The notes beneath the pieces were generated by a model. That model was not told where the DNA came from, did no database searches, and was given only the letters and a program-made list of their open reading frames with translations. Shown in pieces: positions 10,163 through 20,471 of a DNA stretch of 64,000 nucleotides. Location: positions 28,337 to 92,336 of the forward strand of contig JAHYJC010000015.1 in the NCBI GenBank assembly GCA_019429275.1, written 5' to 3'. Origin of the DNA: Lentimicrobium sp. GTDB lineage: Bacteria > Bacteroidota > Bacteroidia > Bacteroidales > Lentimicrobiaceae. The position numbers and the translations under genes were made by a program. How positions within the stretch are numbered: the first letter of the stretch is position 1; every line of letters begins with the position of its first letter.

Positions 10163-11338
10163 ATGAATTACATCCTGTTTGATGAAGCCCGTCGGGAAAA
10201 TTTTTTACCACTTACTTTTATGCGTCCGGTTGCGGATATCCGTTTTGGAATACTGACAATCAGAGAAAAGTGGGAAAAATATCTCAATTGTAAGACCTCT
10301 ACACTTACCGACAACTACCTTGCCTCTAAGTTTCCATTGGTAAAAAAGGAGGAAAACACCATTATCAATGGTGCTATCTGTCCAAATCCTGATCTTATTA
10401 AAGAAATTAAGTCATTACGTTCAGGTCAGGCGCTGGTAATTGGAGATACAATCATTGCCATGTGTCTGAATGATCATGATTTTGAAAAGAAGACCGGTGA
10501 AATTGATGAAATTAATTCAAATACAGATTTTCTTGAGATAGTTAATATATGGGATATTTATGCAAAAAACAAAGAGGCAATAAACGCTGATTTTAAGTTG
10601 CTTACCAAAGGAAGAAAATCTCAGCCCATTCCTTCTCATTGTGTTGCCATTGCCCCTGAAAATATTTTCATTGAAGAAGGTGCTCAATTACTGGCCTCGA
10701 CTTTTAATGCAACAGAAGGACCAATATATATTGGTGAAAAAGCCATTGTTATGGAAGGTAGCAATATCAGAGGGCCTTTTGCTCTGTGTCATCATTCCTT
10801 CGTAAAAATGGGTGCCAAAATCTATGGAAGCACCACTGTTGGTCCTTATTCAAAGGTGGGTGGAGAAATTGCCAATTCAGTAATTTTTGGTTATACCAAT
10901 AAGGCTCACGATGGTTTCCTGGGTCATAGTGTACTGGCCGAATGGTGCAATCTGGGAGCTGATACAAACACCTCAAACCTCAAAAATACCTACGACCAGG
11001 TGAAAATCTGGAATTATCCCGTTGAATCATTTATTGATACCGGGCAACAATTTTGCGGACTCATTATGGGCGACCATTCAAAATGTGGCATCAATACCAT
11101 GTTTAATTGTGGTACCGTGGTTGGCGTCAGTTCAAATGTCTTTGGATCAGGGTATCAGCGGAACTTCATCTCCTCATTTAAATGGGGTGGTGTAAGCGGC
11201 TTTTCAACTTTCCTTCCGAAAAAAGCCATTGAAGTTGCCAAAGAAATGTACCGTAGAAGAAACATTGAACTCTCTGAAATTGATGCAAAGCTCATTGAGG
11301 ATGTTTACAACCTGACACATGGATACCGTCGCATGTAA
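10163..11338 (+). CDS. Putative sugar-nucleotidyltransferase / GlmU-like protein with left-handed beta-helix acyltransferase-like C-terminus
   Basis: N-term YILFDEARRENFLPLTFMRPVADIRFGILTI; C-term hexapeptide-like repeats; first in-frame ATG with a better start at 10163. Confidence 0.8.
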   Translation: MNYILFDEARRENFLPLTFMRPVADIRFGILTIREKWEKYLNCKTSTLTDNYLASKFPLVKKEENTIINGAICPNPDLIKEIKSLRSGQALVIGDTIIAMCLNDHDFEKKTGEIDEINSNTDFLEIVNIWDIYAKNKEAINADFKLLTKGRKSQPIPSHCVAIAPENIFIEEGAQLLASTFNATEGPIYIGEKAIVMEGSNIRGPFALCHHSFVKMGAKIYGSTTVGPYSKVGGEIANSVIFGYTNKAHDGFLGHSVLAEWCNLGADTNTSNLKNTYDQVKIWNYPVESFIDTGQQFCGLIMGDHSKCGINTMFNCGTVVGVSSNVFGSGYQRNFISSFKWGGVSGFSTFLPKKAIEVAKEMYRRRNIELSEIDAKLIEDVYNLTHGYRRM

Positions 11339-11361
11339 ACTTTTTAAATAATTTATTGTTT

Positions 11362-11393
11362 AACCGGTACTTTTAACAGTGCCGGTTTTTTTT
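11362..11393 (+). terminator. Rho-independent terminator
   Basis: AACCGGTAC...GTGCCGGTT followed by T8. Confidence 0.75.
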
Positions 11394-11479
11394 CAGGCAT
11401 GAATTTTGACAATATCGGATTGTCATTCAATTATGGAATAAACTGACAACTTGTACAAAACTTATAGATAATTACTGAT

Positions 11480-13924
11480 ATGACCAATGACGGATTTGGA
11501 TTTACAGATCTTATTGAAAACGAAACTGAATTTATACCTCTGCTATCGGCTGAGGATGAGGAGCAAATGAATGCCGAAGAAGTTCCGGAAATACTTCCGA
11601 TACTTCCATTGCGAAATACGGTGTTGTTTCCGGGCGTTGTAATTCCCATAACGGTTGGACGCGACAAGTCAATAAAACTGATTAAAGAATATTACAAAGG
11701 CTCAAGAATTATCGGAGCCGTTTCGCAAAAAGATATAGAAATAGAAGATCCTGGAATTCAGGATTTGAATGATGTTGGCACCATTGCATACATAATAAAA
11801 CTTTTACAAATGCCTGATGGCAGCACAACTGCCATCATTCAGGGTAAGAAGAGATTCAGAATAACGGAATTCCTGCAAGATGACCCTTATTTTGTGGCAA
11901 AGGTCGAGCAATTTGAAAGCTACCGCTTACTGACAAAAGATAAGAAATTCAATGCGCTCATATCATCGGTTAAAGATTTAGCCATTCAGATCATTAACCT
12001 GTCACCAAATTTGCCTTCTGATTCTGTTTTTGCAGTACGCAATATTGAGAGTCCGGTTTTCCTGGTAAACTTCATTTCTTCAAATCTGAACATTTCGGTT
12101 GATGAGAAGCAGAACCTGCTCTCAATTGACGATTTGGTTGAACGCGCCAGAACAGTGCTGGGTTTGCTAACCCGCGAACTTCAAATGATTGAACTCAAAA
12201 ACCAGATACAAAAAAAGGTAAAAATTGATCTCGACAAACAGCAAAGAGATTACCTGCTCAATCAGCAGTTAAAAACCATACAGGAAGAACTGGGCGATAA
12301 TACACATACACAGGATATTGCGGAATTAAGAAATAAAGCTAAAACCAAAAAGTGGCCTGCAAATGTGGATGAGGTTTTTGAAAAAGAACTTGTAAAACTT
12401 CAGCGCATGAATCCGGCTGCAATGGAATATTCCATGCAGTTGAACTATCTGGAAGTACTTATTGATTTGCCCTGGAATGAGTTTACCAAAGATAATTTTG
12501 ATCTTAAGCATGCCAGAAAAGTACTTGATCAGGATCATTTTGGGCTTGAAACCGTCAAAGAACGCATTCTTGAATATCTGGCAGTATTGAAACTAAAAGG
12601 TGATATGAAATCGCCAATTCTATGCCTTTTCGGACCTCCGGGCGTTGGTAAAACATCGCTGGGAAAATCAGTAGCCAGGGCTGTAGGAAGACAATACATC
12701 AGAATTTCACTTGGTGGTTTGCGCGATGAAGCCGAAATCAGGGGGCACCGGAAAACCTATATTGGAGCCATGCCTGGAAGGGTGTTGCAAAGCATCAAAA
12801 GAGCAAAAGCATCAAATCCGGTTTTTGTGCTCGATGAAATTGATAAGGTTATTGGTGCCAACGTAAATGGTGATCCTTCAGCAGCGTTACTCGAAGTTCT
12901 TGATCCTGAGCAGAACAATTCATTTTACGACAATTTTGTTGAGCTTGAATATGACCTTTCAAAGGTTATGTTTATCGCAACAGCCAATAATTTAAGTACA
13001 ATTCATCCTGCTTTGCGCGATAGGATGGAAATCATTGAAATCAACGGGTATTTGCTCGAAGAAAAACTTGAAATCGCCAAAAGACACCTACTGCCTAAAC
13101 AACTCTCAGAACATGGCATAAAGCCGGATCAACTGAAATTTAACAAAAAAATATTTGAAATAATTGTGGATGGCTATACCCGGGAATCAGGGGTTCGCGA
13201 TCTGGAAAAGAAGATTGCAAAAATCATCCGGCATCAGGCCCGATTTATTGCTGGTGATGAACCTTATAATATTGATGTTAATCAAGAGGATATCCGCAAA
13301 ATTCTGGGCCCGGTAAAATATCAAAAAGAACAGGACGATCAGACCCATGCACCCGGAGTAGTTACAGGCCTTGCCTGGACACCAGTGGGTGGGGAAATTC
13401 TTTTTGTTGAAACCAGCCTTAGTCGTGGTAAAGGTAACCTGACAATCACCGGCAACCTTGGTGATGTGATGAAAGAGTCTTCAACGCTCGCTTTTGAGTA
13501 TCTAAAAGCACATTCAACAGAATTTGGAATTAATACTCAAATATTTGAAAAATGGAATGTGCACATGCATGTTCCAGAAGGTGCTACCCCAAAGGATGGG
13601 CCTTCTGCAGGTATTACCATGTTGACTGCTCTGGCCTCTGCATATACCCAAAGAAATGTAAAGCCCCGTTTGGCCATGACCGGTGAGATTACCCTTAGGG
13701 GCAAAGTGTTGGCAGTGGGAGGTATCAAGGAAAAAATTCTTGCGGCCCGTCGATCAGGAATCAAAGAGATTATCCTTCCTGCTGATAATCGTAAGGATAT
13801 TGAAGAAATTAAACCATCTTATATTAAAGGCCTTAAGTTTCATTATGTTGAACTTATGAGTGAAGTTATTCATATTGCTCTTTCTGATAAGAAAGTTTCA
13901 AATCCATTGCAAATCACTTACTAA
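11480..13924 (+). CDS. lon: Endopeptidase La (Lon protease)
   Basis: Walker [16 protein letters not shown], Lon catalytic [12 protein letters not shown]-terminal LON domain. Confidence 0.97.
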   Translation: MTNDGFGFTDLIENETEFIPLLSAEDEEQMNAEEVPEILPILPLRNTVLFPGVVIPITVGRDKSIKLIKEYYKGSRIIGAVSQKDIEIEDPGIQDLNDVGTIAYIIKLLQMPDGSTTAIIQGKKRFRITEFLQDDPYFVAKVEQFESYRLLTKDKKFNALISSVKDLAIQIINLSPNLPSDSVFAVRNIESPVFLVNFISSNLNISVDEKQNLLSIDDLVERARTVLGLLTRELQMIELKNQIQKKVKIDLDKQQRDYLLNQQLKTIQEELGDNTHTQDIAELRNKAKTKKWPANVDEVFEKELVKLQRMNPAAMEYSMQLNYLEVLIDLPWNEFTKDNFDLKHARKVLDQDHFGLETVKERILEYLAVLKLKGDMKSPILCLFGPPGVGKTSLGKSVARAVGRQYIRISLGGLRDEAEIRGHRKTYIGAMPGRVLQSIKRAKASNPVFVLDEIDKVIGANVNGDPSAALLEVLDPEQNNSFYDNFVELEYDLSKVMFIATANNLSTIHPALRDRMEIIEINGYLLEEKLEIAKRHLLPKQLSEHGIKPDQLKFNKKIFEIIVDGYTRESGVRDLEKKIAKIIRHQARFIAGDEPYNIDVNQEDIRKILGPVKYQKEQDDQTHAPGVVTGLAWTPVGGEILFVETSLSRGKGNLTITGNLGDVMKESSTLAFEYLKAHSTEFGINTQIFEKWNVHMHVPEGATPKDGPSAGITMLTALASAYTQRNVKPRLAMTGEITLRGKVLAVGGIKEKILAARRSGIKEIILPADNRKDIEEIKPSYIKGLKFHYVELMSEVIHIALSDKKVSNPLQITY

Positions 13925-13949
13925 TTTTCTTATCGCCATTAGAGTTATT

Positions 13950-14528
13950 ATGAAAAAAATACTGATCATCCTCGGACATCCGGTTCGCGATACTTTTTCA
14001 GCATTGTTGTATGAGAATTACCGAAAAGGCGCTGAAAGCTCAGGTGCTGAGGTAAAAGAGCTGATACTCAGAGACCTGAAATTTGAACTCAACTTTAGCG
14101 AAGGTTACAGGGGCAAACAGGAACTTGAACCTGATCTTGTCAGGGCGCAGGAACTTATTACCTGGGCAGAACACATAGTTTTAATTTACCCAAACTGGTG
14201 GTCAACATTTCCGGCTTTGCTCAAGGGTTTTATTGACCGTACATTTCTTCCGGGTTTTGCATTTAAATACCGCAAGGGGAGTTTGCTATGGGATAAATTG
14301 CTGACCGGAAGATCGGCAAGAATGATAATCACGATGGATACTCCTCCATGGTATTATTGGCTGGTTTACCGCCGTCCGGGTCACAATGCCATGAAACGGG
14401 GAATTCTTGAGTTCTGCGGAATCAGGCCTGTCAGGATAACAACCATTGGTGCACTGAAAACCTCATCAGAGAAGAAACGTTCTCAATGGTTATCTAAGGT
14501 TTATAAGCTTGGCCAAAAAATGATTTAG
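13950..14528 (+). CDS. NAD(P)H-dependent oxidoreductase (flavodoxin-like, NQO1/KefF type)
   Basis: MKKILIILGHPVRDTFSALL, IVLIYPNWWSTFPALLKGFIDRTFLPGFAF; start moved from ORF-track 13860 to 13950. Confidence 0.9.
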   Translation: MKKILIILGHPVRDTFSALLYENYRKGAESSGAEVKELILRDLKFELNFSEGYRGKQELEPDLVRAQELITWAEHIVLIYPNWWSTFPALLKGFIDRTFLPGFAFKYRKGSLLWDKLLTGRSARMIITMDTPPWYYWLVYRRPGHNAMKRGILEFCGIRPVRITTIGALKTSSEKKRSQWLSKVYKLGQKMI

Positions 14529-14577
14529 TTTTTTTGATCTGCCAGATTTTAGCCTATTCCTGTCACTGTTGATCAGA

Positions 14578-16587
14578 TTACTCAATGATAACCAGCTTCG
14601 TACCAACCGATTTTCCGGCATCTGTCTGTAAAGAAACCAAATAAGTACCTACCGCAAAATTTCTCGTATTGATTAGTTTATTGTGCCGTCCCTGAGAGAG
14701 TTGCTCATAAGTGTTTTTGAGAATTCTATTCCCTTTCATATCATAAATCACCAATGATACCGTAGCTTCTGTTTCCAGCCTGAATTTCAATTCAACCGAC
14801 TCTTTTGCAGGGTTGGGTTCAATGAGAATATGAATTTGAGGGGAAGTTTGAATGTATTCATTTGAAACAACTGTTGAGGACTGTTTGAGCAGAATGTTGT
14901 TATCGGGATCAAAAACCAGGGTTATTGGCCTCTTGTTAAACTCCAATGCAAAAAACTCATTATTTTCGTTGTTCATCAATCTTACCAGGGTGTCGGTGGC
15001 ATTTTCAAAGGTAATTCTGAGCTCCAGAGGCATCTTGAAGAATGGTGCATTTGTTTGTACCTGTGAAGTCAGGAAATTTACATTCCAGTTACCGTTGCCC
15101 ATATCTTTAAAACTGTAGGAATTATCATAAACCGGATGGTTTGGCTGAAGCAGCCACTGATCAAAAAACCAATGCAAATCCTGCCCGGTTACCTCACTTA
15201 CTTTATCTGTAAAATCACCAATTGTAGCAGTTTTGTAACGAAAATTGGAGGTGTCGGTGGCATACTCATAAATACTGTTAAAAAAAAGTGTGTCGCCTAC
15301 CAGGTAGCGGTACATATGAAGAACACAGGAGGCCTTCATATAGGTGATTGCATAATTAAAGAGCACTGAGTTTGAAGGAGGTGTGAATGCCCACTCAGGG
15401 TTTGAAATCGGCCACCCAGGGTTTTGACCCAGGTAATAGTTTGCATTGGAGATCAATTCATTTTTATATGCCTGTGGTCCGCTGACCTCGCCTACCCAAA
15501 GGGCGGCAGAAAAAGTGGCAAAACCTTCATTCAGCCATAAATCGGCCCAGGTGGCACAGGTAATCATATCACCAAACCACTGATGAGCAAACTCATGTGT
15601 TATTAAACTCGAATACCAGCAATTTGGGCACAGGCTGGTGAGGCTCTGGTTTTCCATTCCACCCCATTGAAACTGTGGACTGAGAGTAGCAAAACCATCT
15701 TTTTCAAATGGATGATCACCAAAGATCGAGTAAAAATAATTTGCCAGCGGAATAATCATTTGTTTCATCGAAGTCGGATTTTCACCCGGATTATAGTAAA
15801 ATCTGATTGGTAGTACTTCATCGCTACCGGGCTTTTGCCAGTTAACGATATCAAGATTATAGTTAACTCTTGATGAAATCACCATAATGTAAGTAGCAAC
15901 CGGATCACGGCTTATCCATGTGTACCAGGTTGTATCAGCGATTGTCAGCGAATCTGCCAGTCTTCCGTTTGAGCCCAGTTTGACATTGGAGGGAACCTTT
16001 GCACGGAGGCTGAGCGTTGCTTTATCAGAAGGGTGATCATAACAGGGAAACCATTTGCGTGCACCCTGGGGCTCACAATCGGTGAAGACAAAGCCATTAT
16101 CGGCATAAAATGCAAGGTCCGAAACATTCAGGTGGCTATATTCAATGCTAACATCCACAATACTGCCGGGTTGGTAAAGTTGATCCAGCTCGATTGTCAG
16201 TGTGTCCTGAATGTGGCTAAATGAAACTGCAGATAATCCAACACTGGAAATCTGAAGTGAAGAGTTTACTGCATTCAGTTTGATTTGCGATAAGGCTGTG
16301 TCTACCCTGAAAGTTACTGTTGAACTGGCTGTGAATGATTTGGGATAGGGCGATGAATAACAATGGTAAATATCAAGATCGAGTTCGTAATTCAGAACAT
16401 CAAAACTATGTTTGGGTGAATTTGGTGAACGGAATTCCGAAATGTTGATGTCGGGCCGCATTTGTTTACCATACGCACAGAATTCACTGCCGGTGAATTG
16501 CAAATCCTGCGCCTTCAATTGTGTGGTAATCAAAACCATCAGAAAAGCATACTTCAGTATTTTCATAATTTTGAATTTGGTTCCCAA
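14578..16587 (-). CDS. M1 family aminopeptidase with T9SS C-terminal sorting domain
   Basis: GGMENQSL, HEFAHQWFGD...NEGFA; C-terminal PNPAKESVELKF...GTYLVSLQTDAGKSVGTKLVIIE. Confidence 0.93.
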   Translation of the reverse strand: MGTKFKIMKILKYAFLMVLITTQLKAQDLQFTGSEFCAYGKQMRPDINISEFRSPNSPKHSFDVLNYELDLDIYHCYSSPYPKSFTASSTVTFRVDTALSQIKLNAVNSSLQISSVGLSAVSFSHIQDTLTIELDQLYQPGSIVDVSIEYSHLNVSDLAFYADNGFVFTDCEPQGARKWFPCYDHPSDKATLSLRAKVPSNVKLGSNGRLADSLTIADTTWYTWISRDPVATYIMVISSRVNYNLDIVNWQKPGSDEVLPIRFYYNPGENPTSMKQMIIPLANYFYSIFGDHPFEKDGFATLSPQFQWGGMENQSLTSLCPNCWYSSLITHEFAHQWFGDMITCATWADLWLNEGFATFSAALWVGEVSGPQAYKNELISNANYYLGQNPGWPISNPEWAFTPPSNSVLFNYAITYMKASCVLHMYRYLVGDTLFFNSIYEYATDTSNFRYKTATIGDFTDKVSEVTGQDLHWFFDQWLLQPNHPVYDNSYSFKDMGNGNWNVNFLTSQVQTNAPFFKMPLELRITFENATDTLVRLMNNENNEFFALEFNKRPITLVFDPDNNILLKQSSTVVSNEYIQTSPQIHILIEPNPAKESVELKFRLETEATVSLVIYDMKGNRILKNTYEQLSQGRHNKLINTRNFAVGTYLVSLQTDAGKSVGTKLVIIE

Positions 16588-16712
16588 AGTTAATGTTAAT
16601 TCATATAATAAACGGGTTTACCTCTGAACCAAAAAAATCTAATTATTTATTTTTCGTCTGAAACCCTCTTCTGAGCTTGTTTGTTAACTTTGCTTCCTAA
16701 TATAACTGAACC

Positions 16713-18359
16713 ATGAATCGTCATAACTGGCTCATAGTTTTGATTTTTATTTCACTTACCGGATGCGGAATAAAATCTGATCATGGCGATGGTAAAACTG
16801 TATTCAGGTACAATGAATCGGCAGGAATTACATCGCTCGATCCTGTTTTTGCACGAAATCAGGCAAATATCTGGGCAGTAAATCAATTGTTTAACGGATT
16901 GGTTCAACTCGACAGCAATATGAGCATACGTCCGTGTATTGCTGAAAAATGGAATATTTCGGAGGATGGTAAAACTTATACATTCAATTTAAGGCGTGAT
17001 GTTTTTTTTCATGATAATTCCTGTTTTGCTGAAGGTAAGGGTCGGGCAGTAAATGCCGGGGATTTCGAATACAGTCTTAAACGTCTTGTTGATCCTTCAA
17101 TAGCTTCGCCTGGTGCATGGGTTTTGGGCTATGTTGAGACTAAGGACGGAGTGCCTCTGATTGGGGCGAAGGCTGATTCCACGTTGGTTATTCACCTGAA
17201 AAAACCTTTTCCGCCATTTCTGGGAATGCTGGGAATGCAATATTGTTCAGTGTTGCCAAAGGAAGCTTTAGATAAATATGGTACCGATTTCAGAAATAAT
17301 CCGGTCGGAACAGGGCCGTTTCGTTTTGGAATGTGGAAAGAAGGGGTGAAGCTGGTTTTGCTGAAAAATGAAAATTATTTCGAATATGATCAGAACAACC
17401 GACTGCCATACCTTGATGCTGTATCTGTTTCATTTATCATTGACAAACAATCTGCTTTTCTTGAGTTTGTGAAAGGCAATCTTGACTTCATGTCGGGACT
17501 TGATGCCAGTTATAAGGATGAATTGCTTACTCCTTCAGGAAATCTTAATTCGAAGTATGAAAGTGTAATCAACATGAGCACTCAGCCATATCTGAACACT
17601 GAATACCTGGGTATACTGATGGATACTTCATCCTTACTGATGAAAGATAATCCCCTCCGGGATGTTCGTGTCAGAAAAGCCATCAATATGGGATTTGACC
17701 GGTCAAAAATGATTCGTTACCTCCGGAATGGCATTGGAGAGCCTGGTAATCAGGGAATCATCCCAAAAGGAATGCCGGGTTATGATGTGGATGCAAATTA
17801 CGGATATACATTTAATCCTGAGAAAGCGAAACAATTATTGAACGAAGCTGGATTTTCATCAGCTAAACCAATGCCGCCGATAACACTTTCGACCAATGCC
17901 TCCTATCTTGATTTATGTCAGTTTATTCAGAGTGAATTGACGAAACTGGGGATTGAAATAAAAATTGATGTAAGTCCACCTGCTACACTACGCGAAAATA
18001 TTGCCCAGTCGAGGATTCCATTTTTCAGGGGTTCATGGATTGCCGATTACCCTGATGCTGAGAATTACCTTTCATTGTTTTTTTCGGAAAATCATACGCC
18101 TGCTGGCCCCAATTATACAAAGTACAGCAGCGGCGATTTTGATCGCCTTTTTATGGAAACAAGTGCTATAATAAGTGATTCAATCAGGGTTGGGGCTTAC
18201 TCGAAACTCGATGGTATGATGATGGTCGATTCGCCCGTAATCATTCTGTTTTATGATCAGGTGCTGAGGTTTACGCGGAAAAATATTTCGGGCCTTGGCT
18301 CAAACCCAATGAATCTTCTGGTGCTTAAACAAGTAAAAAAAGAAAACGGAAATGACTGA
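16713..18359 (+). CDS. Peptide ABC transporter substrate-binding lipoprotein (SBP_bac_5)
   Basis: Lipobox LTGCG; SLDPVFARNQANIWAVNQLFNGLVQLD, NPVGTGPFRF. Confidence 0.92.
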   Translation: MNRHNWLIVLIFISLTGCGIKSDHGDGKTVFRYNESAGITSLDPVFARNQANIWAVNQLFNGLVQLDSNMSIRPCIAEKWNISEDGKTYTFNLRRDVFFHDNSCFAEGKGRAVNAGDFEYSLKRLVDPSIASPGAWVLGYVETKDGVPLIGAKADSTLVIHLKKPFPPFLGMLGMQYCSVLPKEALDKYGTDFRNNPVGTGPFRFGMWKEGVKLVLLKNENYFEYDQNNRLPYLDAVSVSFIIDKQSAFLEFVKGNLDFMSGLDASYKDELLTPSGNLNSKYESVINMSTQPYLNTEYLGILMDTSSLLMKDNPLRDVRVRKAINMGFDRSKMIRYLRNGIGEPGNQGIIPKGMPGYDVDANYGYTFNPEKAKQLLNEAGFSSAKPMPPITLSTNASYLDLCQFIQSELTKLGIEIKIDVSPPATLRENIAQSRIPFFRGSWIADYPDAENYLSLFFSENHTPAGPNYTKYSSGDFDRLFMETSAIISDSIRVGAYSKLDGMMMVDSPVIILFYDQVLRFTRKNISGLGSNPMNLLVLKQVKKENGND

Positions 18360-18864
18360 ATTTTCAAAAATAAAACAGACTGATTTACAAATAGATCCGG
18401 TAAGAAAGATTGGTTTTGAATGGATGCTGATTACAGCAGGAACCAAAGAAAAATGTAATACCATGACTGCAAGCTGGGGTGGAACAGGATTTTTATGGAA
18501 CAAACCGGTTGCTTTTATTTTTGTGAGGCCGCAGCGTTTTACCTTTCAGTTTCTGGAAGAAAATTCTCTGTTTACATGTAGTTTTTTCAGCAATGAATAC
18601 CGGAAAGCCCTTAATTTCTGTGGCGAGCATTCAGGAAGAGACGTAAATAAGTTTAAAGAAACCGGACTCAACATCATTGAAACCCCTGAAGGTGCCATAA
18701 CGTTTGAAGAATCTGAACTTTTTCTTGTTTGCCGGAAATTGTATTTTCAGGATATTAGACCTGAAGGATTCCTGGATGCTGCTTTATTAAAACATTATCC
18801 CGCTAAAGATTACCATCGCCTTTATATTGGTGAAATAATTTCAGCATCAAAGGCGAATAATTAA
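18352..18864 (+). CDS. Flavin reductase family protein
   Basis: FEWMLITAGTKEKCNTMTASWGG.GFLWNKPVAFIFVRPQRFTFQFLE. Confidence 0.85.
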   Translation: MTEFSKIKQTDLQIDPVRKIGFEWMLITAGTKEKCNTMTASWGGTGFLWNKPVAFIFVRPQRFTFQFLEENSLFTCSFFSNEYRKALNFCGEHSGRDVNKFKETGLNIIETPEGAITFEESELFLVCRKLYFQDIRPEGFLDAALLKHYPAKDYHRLYIGEIISASKANN

Positions 18865-18924
18865 AAAAAGTAAGGCAAAGCGATTAAAAGTTTTATATTT
18901 TTATGCCTTGCAAGACAGGGATTA

Positions 18925-19515
18925 TTGCAACGAAGTTATTCATACTATTTTAAATCTCATTTTTATTTGAAAATTATCGATTCCATTCGTGTTCGCCTTG
19001 GAAGATATTTTCTTCGTAAGCAAAGCATTCGCCTTCAAAGGAACAGGGCTGCCATGAATCTGAAACAGGCCAAAGAAATAGGCATCCTTTTCAGCATGCT
19101 TTCAGAAGAAGAATATGATACAGTGGGAAATTTTGCCATAGAACTACAACTGCAGGGTAAAAAAGTTCACGTTGTCGGATTTTGCAGAAGTAAACATGCA
19201 CCAGCCTATTATGCACCAAAACTGGCGTATGATCTGTTGCTTTACACAGATATTGATTTGTTTTTCAGGCCAAAGACAAGATTTTCGGAACAATTCATCG
19301 AACAGCCTTTTGACCTTCTTTTCGATTTGAGTAATCCGGTTGACTTTCCCCTGGTATACATGGCAGAGCTTTCTAAAGCAGGTTTTAAAATTGGTCGGGG
19401 CAAATCAGAAACTACCGGTCCTTACGATCTGCAGATTGAGAGCAATGAAGAGTTGTCAACCAAAGAACTTATCAACCAAATGGTGCATTACACAGGTTCT
19501 ATTAATTTTGTTTAA
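18925..19515 (+). CDS. Conserved Bacteroidota protein upstream of dapA (DUF6913-like)
   Basis: Full-length ORF directly upstream of dapA; family name from recollection only. Confidence 0.65.
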   Translation: MQRSYSYYFKSHFYLKIIDSIRVRLGRYFLRKQSIRLQRNRAAMNLKQAKEIGILFSMLSEEEYDTVGNFAIELQLQGKKVHVVGFCRSKHAPAYYAPKLAYDLLLYTDIDLFFRPKTRFSEQFIEQPFDLLFDLSNPVDFPLVYMAELSKAGFKIGRGKSETTGPYDLQIESNEELSTKELINQMVHYTGSINFV

Positions 19516-19541
19516 CCCAGGAATCAGGAAAAACCAAACAT

Positions 19542-20441
19542 ATGAGAAAAAAATTAACAGGTACAGGAGTCGCTTTGGTCACTCCGTTTCACAAGCAGGG
19601 AACCATAGATTTCGGATCTTTGGGAAAATTAACCGAACATACCATCTCCAATGGAGTGAACTACCTTGTGGTGCTTGGCACTACAGGAGAAGCGGTTACA
19701 CTATCAAAAGATGAAAAGTATGCGGTGGTTCAGTTTGTCAAGGATCAGGTAGCTGGCCGGGTTCCCATTGTCATGGGTTTGGGGGGATACAATACACAGG
19801 ATGTGGTTAACTTTTTGCAGGTTTCTGATCTTGAGGGTATTGATGCTATACTTTCGGTGACGCCTTATTATAACAAACCGTCACAAAGGGGTTTATATCT
19901 GCATTACAAACACATTTCAAGTGCAAGCCCGTTGCCAATCATCCTCTACAATGTACCGGGGCGCACAAGTATTAACCTTAAAGCTGAAACTACCCTTGAA
20001 CTTGCCAAAAATTTCGATAACATTATCGGAATTAAAGAAGCATCAGGAAACTTCTCCCAGATTATGGAAATCATCAGCAACAGACCTAAAGGATTCCTGG
20101 TTATTTCGGGAGATGATGCCCTTACCATGCCATTGATTGCAGCAGGAGCTGATGGTGTAATTTCGGTGGTTGCCAATGCCTATCCGGCAGCTTTCTCAAC
20201 GATGGTAAAAGTTGCTATTGATGGTGAGATGGATGAAGCCAGGAGGATGCATTACCAGCTGCTGCCATTCATTGAAGCGCTTTTTGCTGATGGAAGCCCG
20301 GGAGGGATTAAAGCAGCACTTGAACAGATGAAGATTGTACAGAACAACCTCAGGCTCCCTGTGGTTAAGGTAAATAAATCTGTTCAGAATCAGATCGCGC
20401 AATTAATCAATGAATTGAAAGATAAAGGGATTGAAGTATAA
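19542..20441 (+). CDS. dapA: 4-hydroxy-tetrahydrodipicolinate synthase
   Basis: GVALVTPF, GTTGEAVTLSKDE, YNVPGRTSINLKAET, IIGIKEASGN. Confidence 0.96.
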   Translation: MRKKLTGTGVALVTPFHKQGTIDFGSLGKLTEHTISNGVNYLVVLGTTGEAVTLSKDEKYAVVQFVKDQVAGRVPIVMGLGGYNTQDVVNFLQVSDLEGIDAILSVTPYYNKPSQRGLYLHYKHISSASPLPIILYNVPGRTSINLKAETTLELAKNFDNIIGIKEASGNFSQIMEIISNRPKGFLVISGDDALTMPLIAAGADGVISVVANAYPAAFSTMVKVAIDGEMDEARRMHYQLLPFIEALFADGSPGGIKAALEQMKIVQNNLRLPVVKVNKSVQNQIAQLINELKDKGIEV

Positions 20442-20471
20442 AACCCAATAAAGCAAGCCATAAATTTTATA

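Noticed and set aside
11431-11667. Minus-strand ORF overlapping lon start
   Set aside because: Antisense to the lon N-terminus; Ser-rich shadow translation.
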